DNA of 12,648 nt, taken from NCBI GenBank assembly GCA_017397695.1, contig JAFQIF010000074.1, positions 1 through 12,648 of the forward strand, written 5' to 3'. Positions 7,037 through 12,648 of this stretch are shown in pieces. Position numbers and translations under genes: made by a program. The notes beneath the pieces were generated by a model that was not told where the DNA came from, searched no databases, and worked only from the letters and a program-made list of their open reading frames with translations. Numbering within the stretch: the first letter of the stretch is position 1; each line of letters starts with the position of its first letter. This DNA is from Clostridia bacterium. GTDB taxonomy: Bacteria > Bacillota_A > Clostridia > Christensenellales > Aristaeellaceae.

Positions 7037-8036
7037 AAACAATCATGAAAACAATCACGAAAACAACCGTGAGCATCATCATGAGCATAACCATCATCAT
7101 GAACACCGCATCCATAATGAGGTGATCCTGCCGGACGGCAGCGCAAAAGCCGAGCGCGGCCGGCATGGACGCCGGAAGAAGGAAAAGAGCGTCAAGCCCG
7201 GCTCGTTTGCCTATGTCTGGCGCAGCGTATCCAAGAACAAGGGCGCGGTGACGGGCATGATTCTGCTGGCGCTGATCGTGGTTCTCTGCGTGCTCTCGCC
7301 GTATATTTGCAAATACAAGTACGACGAATTCAACATCATGGACTGGTACCAGACGCCTAACGCCGATCATCTGCTGGGCACGGACCAGATGGGCCGCGAC
7401 CTGCTCTCCCGCGTGCTTTACGGCGCGCGCTACACGCTGATCATCGGTATCGCCGCGACGGCCATGTCCGCTGTGCTGGGCATTCTGATGGGCGCTGTGG
7501 CCGGATATTTCGGCGGTTTTGTAGATTCCTGCGTGATGCGCTTCCTCGACGTTTTCCAGGCGTTCCCGACGCTGGTGCTGGCGATGGCGTTCTGCGCGGT
7601 ATTCGGCACGGGCGTGGATAAGTGCATCCTTGCGCTGGGCATCACGGGTATTCCGGGCTTTGCGCGCCTGATGCGTGCGAACATCCTGCGCATTGTGAAC
7701 ATGGAATACATCGAGGCGGCAAGGACGATCAACTGCCCGACGTGGAAGGTGATCGCCAAGCATATCATTCCCAATTCCGTTTCCCCGGTCATCGTGGAAA
7801 TCGCCATGACCATCAGCCGCAACGGCCTGACTTCTTCCTCGCTGAGCTTCCTCGGCCTTGGCGTCAAGGCGCCGAAGCCCGAATGGGGCGCCATGCTCTC
7901 TGAGGCGCGCGATTATATCCGCGATTTCCCGCACATGGTCATCGTTCCCGGCATTTTCATTGTCATTACGGTACTCAGCTTTAACCTGATCGGCGACGCG
8001 TTCCGCGATGCGCTGGATCCCACGCTGAAGAATTGA
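7029..8036 (+). CDS. dppC: DppC/OppC-type ABC permease with His-rich N-terminal extension
   Basis: This is the second channel subunit, 335 residues. The start at 7029 is supported by AAGGTGG at 7016-7022. The core is standard: an OppC-type N-terminal segment ('FAYVWRSVSKNKGAVTGMIL') with the first membrane helix at about 74-95, the periplasmic-side 'LLGTDQMGRDLLSRVLYGAR', and more membrane helices. The coupling loop 'YIEAARTINCPTWKVIAKHI' is at about residues 227-246, and the family tail is 'LIGDAFRDALDP'. Unusual are the first about 30 residues, with 11 His plus many Asn and Glu arranged as degenerate E-x-x-H units, followed by a basic stretch (RHGRRKKEK). This tail should be cytoplasmic, before the first membrane helix. 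It may bind a transition metal or be a tolerated low-complexity expansion; neither is shown by sequence. The ATPase gene follows after 12 bases. Confidence 0.92.
   Translation: MRENNHENNHENNREHHHEHNHHHEHRIHNEVILPDGSAKAERGRHGRRKKEKSVKPGSFAYVWRSVSKNKGAVTGMILLALIVVLCVLSPYICKYKYDEFNIMDWYQTPNADHLLGTDQMGRDLLSRVLYGARYTLIIGIAATAMSAVLGILMGAVAGYFGGFVDSCVMRFLDVFQAFPTLVLAMAFCAVFGTGVDKCILALGITGIPGFARLMRANILRIVNMEYIEAARTINCPTWKVIAKHIIPNSVSPVIVEIAMTISRNGLTSSSLSFLGLGVKAPKPEWGAMLSEARDYIRDFPHMVIVPGIFIVITVLSFNLIGDAFRDALDPTLKN
7035..7106 (+). repeat. Tandem 12-nt coding repeat for the His-rich tail
   Basis: GAAAACAATCAT (7035-7046) is followed by units differing by one (7047-7058) and four bases (7059-7070), then by more diverged GAG-CAT-rich units up to about 7106. 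They encode ENNH, ENNH, ENNR, EHHH, EHNH, HHEH. The pattern indicates expansion by slippage followed by drift. Confidence 0.75.
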
Positions 8037-8048
8037 TGAGGTGGCACC

Positions 8049-9008
8049 ATGACTGAGACAAATCAGAATAAGCCTTTGTTTGAGGTCAAGGACCTGGTGG
8101 TGGAGTATCATTCCGGCGATTCCATCATTCATGCAGTCAACGGCGTGTCCTTTGATCTGAAGGCGGGAGAGACGCTGGGGCTGGTTGGCGAGACCGGCGC
8201 AGGCAAGACTTCTATTGCCCGCGCGTCCCTGCGCATTCTGCCGGAGTATTCCGTAGAAAAAGTATCCGGCGAGATTCTCTATAACGGAAAAGACGTCCTG
8301 AAAATGAATGATGCCGAGCTGCGTGCGCTGCGCGGCGAGCATATCTTGATGTTTTTTCAGGATCCGATGACGGCGCTCAATCCTGTTAAAACCGTCGCCT
8401 CGCAGATTGCCGAGGGCTATCAGGAGCATCATGGATGCAGCAAGGCGACTGCGAAGCAGGTTGCGCACGATATGCTGAAGATGGTCGGCATCAGCCCGGA
8501 TCGTGCGGACGAGTATCCGCATCAGTTCTCCGGCGGCATGAAATAGCGCGTGGTCATCGCTCTGGCGCTGGCCTGCGCGCCCAAGGTACTGATCGCCGAC
8601 GAACCGACGACCGCGCTGGATGTGACCATTCAGGCGCAGGTACTCGATCTGATTAAGAGCCTGCGTGAGGATATGGGCACGGCAATGATCCTGATCACGC
8701 ATGATCTGGGCATCGTGGCGGACGTGTGCGACAAGGTCTGCGTCATCTATGCGGGCCAGATCGTGGAAAGCGGCGCCAAGGAGGATGTGTTCGATCATCC
8801 GACCCACCCGTATACCAAGGGCCTGTTTGCCGCGCTGCCGGATCTGGAGAAGGATGTGGAGCGTCTTACGCCGATTGAGGGTCTGCCGCCCGATCCGTCT
8901 GAGGTCCGCAGGTTCTGCGATTTCATGGACCGCTGTCCGCATGCCTGCAGGCGCGCGATCATTTCGAGCGCGTGCTGCCCAAGTGGGATATCTGGTTTGA
9001 GCATATGA
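8049..9008 (+). pseudogene. dppD: DppD/OppD-type ABC ATPase, amber-interrupted and C-terminally replaced
   Basis: This is the ATP-hydrolysing subunit of the importer. In one frame it shows Walker A 'GETGAGKTS', Q-loop 'FFQDPMTALNP', the signature region 'FSGGMK', Walker B '[13 protein letters not shown]' and H-loop 'ILITHDLG', all canonical. The frame is cut by TAG at 8544-8546. Relatives have Gln at this place (SGGMKQR), so one C-to-T change (CAG to TAG) explains it. The N-terminal product (165 residues) has Walker A but no Walker B; a restart at GTG 8550 lacks a ribosome binding site. After 'GLPPDPSEV' and '[11 protein letters not shown]' (about 8945) family similarity ends and the frame runs into foreign sequence to a stop at 9008, losing the usual last 30-40 residues. 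The start has GAGGTGG (8038-8044). No DppF-type partner follows. Sequencing error cannot be excluded for the amber, but not for the C-terminal junction. Confidence 0.88.
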
Positions 9009-9283
9009 TAGTCAATCACATGTTCTTTTCAAGGTTCCCCTTCCGGGATCGACCGGTCAGCCTGCCAGATGAGTTCATCGCCCTGTGCGCGGTCTATTCC
9101 CTGCTGAGGTTTCTGGGAATCGGTCATATGCACGATAAGACGGATGCCGGTGCATTTGCGGATGTGGCTGCTGCCGCGTTCCGTCTTGTCGATCATACTT
9201 CCTTTGACCGTTATGCAGCCCACATGATGAAGGAACTGGGGTGCGATGATTGGACCCGTGTTCATGACCTGATCAGCCTATGA
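8945..9283 (+). pseudogene. C-terminal fragment resembling FliB-type lysine-N-methylase
   Basis: In a different frame from the ATPase, the sequence from about 8945 reads '[20 protein letters not shown]', then 'VNHMFFSRFPF', 'DEFIALCAVYSLLRFLGIG' and 'DVAAAAFRLVDHTSF'. This spacing (FE-x-x-xVNH-xFxxxFPF, then EF-x-x-LC-x-xYSLLRFL) resembles the C-terminal part of FliB/YkgJ-type flagellin lysine-N-methylases. Those carry an N-terminal CxxCxxCC cluster, which is missing here. About 110 codons remain, without start or ribosome binding site, so this is a remnant joined to the truncated ATPase gene. The identification rests on remembered family pattern and is moderate. That it is coding-derived and foreign to the ATPase is better supported. 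Confidence 0.5.
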
Positions 9284-9330
9284 CATATCTGAAGAGAACT
9301 AATCCTAACAGAGCACCCACCTCAACCGGC

Positions 9331-9402
9331 ATCCGTCCCTTGTATCACTATTTACCTCTTGAGCCAACAGAACTCACTGAGATTTTATGCTTGGTGAGTT
9401 CT
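9331..9402 (+). repeat. 72-bp dispersed repeat, copy B
   Basis: Identical to 1262-1333 except at two positions. It lies 47 bp after the stop of the FliB-like fragment. The GCACCCAC patch at 9313-9320 matches 1244-1251 at the same offset (8069). Relative to copy A the base change at 9386 removes the TGA in the IRPLYHYLPLEPTELT frame, so that frame stays open to 9483. I still regard the frame as non-coding. Confidence 0.85.
9369..9402 (+). terminator. Hairpin of repeat copy B (weak terminator)
   Basis: AGAACTCACTGAG (9369-9381) pairs with CTTGGTGAGTTCT (9390-9402), with two G-T pairs. Unlike copy A it is followed by GATTTCATTTG instead of a clean T-run, so termination should be weaker. Confidence 0.5.
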
Positions 9403-9479
9403 GATTTCATTTGTATGAACCAATACGGCATCCGGGCTTTCTTTGGGATTGCCCTGAAATACGCTGCAAGCGCTGGGTC

Positions 9480-9508
9480 TTGACAAACAAAACCAGATCC
9501 TTTATGAT
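9480..9508 (+). promoter_or_regulatory. Strong sigma-A promoter of the LacI-family gene
   Basis: TTGACA (9480-9485, perfect) and TATGAT (9503-9508, 5/6) are spaced by 17 bp. Transcription should start near 9515, leaving a leader of about 30 bases containing the AGGAG site for the TTG start at 9545. Confidence 0.8.
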
Positions 9509-9532
9509 CGAAGCTAAATGATAAGCTTTGGC

Positions 9533-9547
9533 AGGAGATATGTTTTG
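9533..9547 (+). promoter_or_regulatory. Ribosome binding site deciding a TTG start
   Basis: AGGAG (9533-9537) lies seven bases before TTG (9545-9547), which opens the canonical LacI-family N-terminus (M-ITLKEIAAEAGVS). The in-frame ATG at 9518 has no such site and lies almost at the predicted transcription start. Confidence 0.7.
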
Positions 9548-10561
9548 ATTACATTAAAAGAGATTGCTGCAGAGGCTGGCGTCAGCGTGATGACTGTCTC
9601 CAACGTCATCAACAACAAAACGAGTAAGGTGTCTCCGCAGACCGCGCAGCGCGTGCGGGAAATCGTTGAGAAGCATCATTACGAGCCGAACATGGCTGCC
9701 CGCAGCTTGATTTCCAAGGCGTCGCGCATCATTGTGATGCTGCTGCCGCTCTGGCATGAGACGGCGGATTCGCTGCTGCTGGACCCGTATGTGGGGCAGA
9801 TGGCGGGTTTCATTGAAACGCTGCTGCGAGAGAAGGGCTACTATGTGATGCTCTGTTCCTTTAAGGAGGCGGATCAGGCGCTTGCGCTCATGCGCACATG
9901 GCAGGCGGACGGCGCCATTCTCATGATGCCGCATGAAGATGTGATCACCCGAAGGCTGGTGAAACGCAGCAGCGCGCCGCTTGTGGTCATCGACCGCAAG
10001 TACGACGATCTGACGATGCACGCCGTATGCCTGAACGACCGCAAGGGCGGCTACATCTCCACAAAGCATCTGCTTCAGATGGGGCACAGGGAGATCGGAT
10101 TCGCCGGCCCGACCATCGACCAGTCCTCCGTCATTCACGACCGCTACATGGGCTACTGCGATGCAATGGCCGAGTATGGGATTGAGCCGAATCCGGCGTG
10201 GACGTTTGACGCATATTTTCATCAGGAGGGCGGCGAGATCATCGGCGGCCAGCTGACAGATATGGCGCACAGGCCGACAGCGATGGTCTGTACGGAAGAC
10301 CTGATTGCCTGCGGTATCATGAAAGCGTATCAGGCAAAAGGGCTGAGGACTCCGGAGGATATTTCTGTCGTGGGCTTTGACGATACGCTGCCTTCGCGTC
10401 TGATCTCTCCGGCGATCACGACGGTCAAGCAGGATGTATACGGTAAGGCGAGCAACGCAGTGAACATGCTGATGGACGTGATCGAGCACCCGGAAAATGA
10501 GGAGCACTATGTGATGCTCGATGTTGAATTGATAGAAAGGGAATCGGTGGCGTGCCGATGA
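9545..10561 (+). CDS. LacI-family transcriptional repressor
   Basis: From the TTG start the protein is 338 residues, the normal LacI length. Residues 1-56 are the DNA-binding domain: HTH 'TLKEIAAEAGVSVMTVSNVI', then 'VREIVEKHHYEPNMAARSL' with the hinge helix. Residues about 60-338 form the periplasmic-binding-protein-like sugar sensor ('ADGAILMMPHEDV', 'APLVVIDRKYDD', 'GGYISTKHLLQMGHREIGFA', 'AMVCTEDLIACGIMKAYQAK', 'DISVVGFDDTLPSRLISPAI'). Such proteins bind CG-centred palindromes and let go, or bind, on sugar binding. A terminator follows directly, then a promoter with two such palindromes in front of the carbohydrate permease genes, so this protein is very likely their local repressor (inference). 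The gene is intact; a start at ATG 9518 would add nine residues and is less likely. Confidence 0.93.
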   Translation: MITLKEIAAEAGVSVMTVSNVINNKTSKVSPQTAQRVREIVEKHHYEPNMAARSLISKASRIIVMLLPLWHETADSLLLDPYVGQMAGFIETLLREKGYYVMLCSFKEADQALALMRTWQADGAILMMPHEDVITRRLVKRSSAPLVVIDRKYDDLTMHAVCLNDRKGGYISTKHLLQMGHREIGFAGPTIDQSSVIHDRYMGYCDAMAEYGIEPNPAWTFDAYFHQEGGEIIGGQLTDMAHRPTAMVCTEDLIACGIMKAYQAKGLRTPEDISVVGFDDTLPSRLISPAITTVKQDVYGKASNAVNMLMDVIEHPENEEHYVMLDVELIERESVACR

Positions 10562-10568
10562 AAATAAG

Positions 10569-10595
10569 AAACAGGCTGGATACGGCCTGTTTTTT
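10569..10595 (+). terminator. Terminator after the LacI-family gene
   Basis: AAACAGGC (10569-10576) pairs with GCCTGTTT (10585-10592) around an 8-nt loop, with six T at 10590-10595. It separates the repressor transcript from the permease operon, which has its own promoter. Confidence 0.8.
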
Positions 10596-10613
10596 GTTTA
10601 ATTCTCATAATGG

Positions 10614-10625
10614 TCAGATGTCTGA
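10614..10625. promoter_or_regulatory. Small palindrome upstream of the permease promoter
   Basis: TCAGA-TG-TCTGA is a 12-bp dyad 46 bp upstream of the -35 box. Its position would suit an activator, but it is short and could be chance. Confidence 0.2.
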
Positions 10626-10671
10626 TGTTGCAGAGTGGACAAAATTTTGTGATTAAAATGTGGAATATGTA

Positions 10672-10700
10672 TTGACATTCCAATAGTTTAACGATATACT
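10672..10700 (+). promoter_or_regulatory. Strong promoter of the carbohydrate permease operon
   Basis: TTGACA (10672-10677, perfect) and TATACT (10695-10700, 5/6) have a 17-bp spacer, about 70 bp upstream of the first permease ATG. The -10 and the spacer lie inside operator O1. Confidence 0.8.
10685..10700. promoter_or_regulatory. Operator O1 for a LacI-family repressor (overlaps -10)
   Basis: AGTTTAACGATATACT is a 16-bp palindrome with central CG (14 of 16 positions symmetric apart from pairs 4/13 and 7/10). LacI-family sites typically have this form. Binding here would block RNA polymerase directly. Confidence 0.65.
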
Positions 10701-10714
10701 TTTATCAGACGGAA

Positions 10715-10730
10715 GGTTTATCGTTAAACC
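10715..10730. promoter_or_regulatory. Operator O2 for a LacI-family repressor (downstream of start site)
   Basis: GGTTTATCGTTAAACC is a 16-bp palindrome with central CG and only one non-symmetric pair (7/10). It shares GTTTA-W-CG with O1. The two centres are exactly 30 bp apart, close to three helix turns, so two dimers would sit on one face. It lies about 8-23 bp after the expected transcription start, a roadblock position. Confidence 0.7.
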
Positions 10731-10775
10731 TTATAAACACAATGTGGAAGGAAAACCTAAGAAGGAGAGAGCGCC

Positions 10776-11705
10776 ATGGAACAGACCCGTCGCCTGGGGG
10801 AAAGCAGCACCTGGGCTAAGATCAAGCGCAACTGGGGATTGTATCTGCTGATACTTCCCGCGATTATCATCTTTATCTGCTTTACGTATATGCCGATGTA
10901 CGGCGTGATTATCGCGTTCAAGAACTTCAAACCTGCGCAGGGCATCTGGGGCAGCGCATGGGTTGGCTTCAAGTACTTTGAGCGGTATTTCAGTTCCTAC
11001 ATGTTCGGGAACACGATCAAGAACACACTGATCATCAGCATTTACACGATCGTGGTGACTTTCCCGCTGCCGATCTTCCTGGCGCTCATGTGCAACCAGA
11101 TGTACGCCAAGCGCTTCAAAAAGTTCTTCCAGGTATCCACCTATCTGCCGCACTTCATCTCCACCGTCGTCATGTGCGGTATGATCATCCTGTTCCTGTC
11201 CCCGTCCTCCGGCGTGATCCCCAAGCTTTGCGCACTGGTCGGCATCCAGACGGGCGACCTGATGGGCAAGGCCGAGGCCTTCTCCAGTATCTATGTCTGG
11301 ACGGAAGCCTGGCAGCATGTCGGCTGGGACTCCATCATGTACATTGCGGCGCTCTCCTCCGTTGACCCGTGCCTGTACGAGGCGGCGGTTGTCGACGGCG
11401 CTAACAAGTGGCAGAAGATGCGCTACATCGACGTCCCGATGCTGATTCCCACGATGGTCACGCTCTTCATCCTGCGCACCGGCAGCGTCATGAGCGTCGG
11501 CTTTGAAAAGGTCTACCTCCTGCAGAACGACCTGAACATCGCCTGCAGCGAAATCATCTCCACCTATCTGTACAAGATGGGTCTGCAGTCTAACCAGTAT
11601 AGCTATTCTGCTGCGATTGGCCTGTTCAACAATGTCGTCAATTTCATCCTGCTTCTGAGCGTCAACCAGATTGCCAAGAAGATGGGTGATACGTCCCTGT
11701 TCTGA
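10776..11705 (+). CDS. lplB: Carbohydrate ABC permease, LplB type
   Basis: This is the first membrane subunit of a CUT1-type sugar or oligosaccharide importer, 309 residues. AAGGAG (10762-10767) lies eight bases upstream of the ATG. The family signature is clear: 'NWGLYLLILPAIIIFICFTY' and 'MPMYGVIIAFKNFKPAQGIW' in the first membrane helix and loop. Hydrophobic segments follow ('TLIISIYTIVVTFPLPIFLA', 'ISTVVMCGMIILFL'). The coupling loop 'LYEAAVVDGANKWQKMRYID' is at about residues 199-220, where the EAA-G motif docks on the ATPase. The length is normal and no lesion is seen. It is the first gene after the O1/O2 promoter and is followed after 20 bases by the partner permease. LplB/YtcP-type systems often import plant-cell-wall oligosaccharides and share a genome-encoded MsmX-like ATPase; the substrate here is not determined. 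Confidence 0.92.
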   Translation: MEQTRRLGESSTWAKIKRNWGLYLLILPAIIIFICFTYMPMYGVIIAFKNFKPAQGIWGSAWVGFKYFERYFSSYMFGNTIKNTLIISIYTIVVTFPLPIFLALMCNQMYAKRFKKFFQVSTYLPHFISTVVMCGMIILFLSPSSGVIPKLCALVGIQTGDLMGKAEAFSSIYVWTEAWQHVGWDSIMYIAALSSVDPCLYEAAVVDGANKWQKMRYIDVPMLIPTMVTLFILRTGSVMSVGFEKVYLLQNDLNIACSEIISTYLYKMGLQSNQYSYSAAIGLFNNVVNFILLLSVNQIAKKMGDTSLF

Positions 11706-11725
11706 TCGGGAGAGGAGGTATAGAC

Positions 11726-12646
11726 ATGGATAAGAATGCATACGTGCCGATGCACGCCAGCCACGTTCAGAAGCTGAAGAGCGATAAGATCTTCGATATC
11801 ATCATCTACAGCATCGCTGTTCTGCTCGTTCTGATTTCGCTCTACCCGATGTACTTCATCGTTATCGCGTCCATCAGCGACCCAAACCTGGTCGCGCAGG
11901 GCGATATCCTATTCTGGCCCAAGGGCATTACCTTCAGCGGCTACAGCCACCTGTTCTCCATGAAGAACCTCTGGGTCGGCTACGGCAACACGATCCTGTA
12001 CACCCTTGTCGGCACGCTGATTATGCTGGCGGTCAACATCCCGGTCGCCTACGTGCTCTCCCGAAAGGATCTTGTCGGCCGCGGATGGTTTACGCTGTTC
12101 TTCATCTTCCCGATGTTCTTTGGCGGCGGTCTCATTCCGACGTTCATCATCCTCAACAACACGTTCAACATGCTGGATACCTTCACGGTCATGGTGCTTC
12201 CGTTCTCGGTCATCTCCTATTACATCGTCGTGGCCAGAACCTTCTTTGACACCAGCATGCCCAAGGATCTGTGGGACGCCGCGCAGATTGACGGCTGCGG
12301 CAACCTGCGCTACTTCTTCCAGATCGTACTCCCGCTTTCCAAGGCCATCATCGCGGTCATCGCGCTGTGGGCGGCTGTGGGTCACTGGAACAGCTACTTC
12401 AACGCCATGATCTACCTGCGCTCCCCGGAGCGTTATCCGCTGCAGCTGGTTATGCGCAACATCCTCATCAACAACGAGATGGCCGCTACGGCCATGACCG
12501 GCTCCGCTGCGGCGGAGGTCAACCGCCAGGCGAACCTGATCAAGTACGGCGCGATCGTCGTGTCCTCTCTGCCGATCATGACGATGTATCCGTTCGTGCA
12601 GAAGTACTTCAATCAGGGCGTCATGATCGGCGCGCTCAAGGGCTGA
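11726..12646 (+). CDS. lplC: Carbohydrate ABC permease, LplC/YtcP type
   Basis: This is the partner channel subunit, 306 residues, complete to TGA at 12644-12646, two bases from the window end. GAGGAGGT lies at 11712-11719, about six bases before ATG. After a hydrophilic N-terminus there is a membrane helix ('FDIIIYSIAVLLVLISLYPM'), the family segment 'FIVIASISDPNLVAQGDILF' and the sequence 'GITFSGYSHLF'. More membrane helices follow ('TLFFIFPMFFGGGLIPTFII'), then the coupling loop 'LWDAAQIDGCGNLRYFFQIV' (about residues 186-205) and the typical ending 'MYPFVQKYFNQGVMIGALKG'. This C-terminus is characteristic of CUT1 permeases of the LplC/YtcP group. In such operons the next gene is commonly the extracellular binding protein (LplA-like), expected just right of the window. 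Transcribed with the LplB gene from the LacI-controlled promoter. Confidence 0.92.
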   Translation: MDKNAYVPMHASHVQKLKSDKIFDIIIYSIAVLLVLISLYPMYFIVIASISDPNLVAQGDILFWPKGITFSGYSHLFSMKNLWVGYGNTILYTLVGTLIMLAVNIPVAYVLSRKDLVGRGWFTLFFIFPMFFGGGLIPTFIILNNTFNMLDTFTVMVLPFSVISYYIVVARTFFDTSMPKDLWDAAQIDGCGNLRYFFQIVLPLSKAIIAVIALWAAVGHWNSYFNAMIYLRSPERYPLQLVMRNILINNEMAATAMTGSAAAEVNRQANLIKYGAIVVSSLPIMTMYPFVQKYFNQGVMIGALKG

Positions 12647-12648
12647 GC

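Noticed and set aside
6981..8942. Very long minus-strand open frame (653 codons) across dppC and dppD, and a similar one at 6041-7042
   Set aside because: Both oppose clear permease and ATPase genes; the predicted proteins are rich in His/Arg/Gln from antisense codons and have no domain logic or ribosome binding site.
3918..9434. TACGGCATCCG shared by 3918-3928 and 9424-9434
   Set aside because: An 11-bp match is expected by chance many times in a window this size, and the contexts have nothing in common.
9280..9483. Small plus-strand frame (67 codons) starting with an ATGA overlap at the FliB-like stop and running through repeat copy B
   Set aside because: It has no ribosome binding site, and in repeat copy A the same frame has no start and a stop after ELTKI. 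It overlaps the hairpin and the LacI promoter, so it is more likely non-coding.
9501..9518. TTTA-TGA-TCGA-AGC-TAAA dyad at the LacI promoter as an autoregulatory operator
   Set aside because: It is centred on CG but the flanking spacing differs from O1/O2 (GTTTAWCGWTAWAC), with six central mismatches; too weak to call.
10731..11741. Minus-strand open frame opposite the LplB-type gene, and 9554-10507 opposite the LacI-type gene
   Set aside because: Antisense shadows of well-supported genes.
1..12648. CRISPR array, tRNA/rRNA genes, defence system
   Set aside because: No regularly spaced repeats, cloverleaf or rRNA signature, and no nuclease/toxin-type gene set were found on reading both strands.

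Overview
The window looks like the chromosome of a Gram-positive, probably gut-dwelling Clostridia-type anaerobe (Bacillota). The evidence is strong AGGAGG-type ribosome binding sites, good TTGACA-N17-TATRAT promoters, short hairpin + U-run terminators, a Tn1549/CTn-type relaxase tail, a GH30 glycosidase remnant and LplB/YtcP-type carbohydrate permeases. This placement is inference; no rRNA or tRNA gene is present to fix the lineage.

Left part (1-2850) is a junk-yard of recombined fragments. It holds the C-terminal end of a conjugative-element relaxase (runs in from the left edge), the last ~128 codons of a GH30 glycosidase, two terminators, 19-bp direct repeats, the C-terminal two thirds of a tyrosine integrase on the minus strand, and the NAD-binding half of a zinc-type alcohol dehydrogenase. 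The dehydrogenase was further broken by a 7-bp tandem duplication. Each fragment has lost its N-terminal part at a sharp junction.

Middle part (2850-9300): an intact LysR regulator (minus strand) converges on the dehydrogenase remnant across a bidirectional terminator. It is followed by a dipeptide/oligopeptide-type ABC importer operon: a family 5 solute-binding protein, a read-through terminator, a DppB-type permease, a DppC-type permease with a striking His/Asn/Glu-rich N-terminus, and a DppD-type ATPase. The ATPase is interrupted by an in-frame amber codon exactly at the ABC signature. Its extreme C-terminus is replaced by the tail of an unrelated gene (FliB/lysine-N-methylase-like), and the partner ATPase (DppF) is absent. 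The importer was therefore probably functional until recently and is now decaying.

Right part (9300-12648) looks intact and coordinated: a LacI-family repressor with its own near-consensus promoter, a terminator, then a promoter carrying two 16-bp CG-centred palindromes exactly 30 bp apart. These are likely operators of that LacI protein. The promoter drives an LplB-type and an LplC/YtcP-type permease of a carbohydrate (CUT1) importer. Its binding protein probably lies just beyond the right edge and its ATPase elsewhere in the genome.

A 72-bp repeat (two mismatches) carrying a terminator-type hairpin lies about 50 bp after both the GH30 remnant (1262-1333) and the FliB-like remnant (9331-9402). 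The two copies bracket the roughly 8-kb region holding the integrase remnant and the decaying importer.
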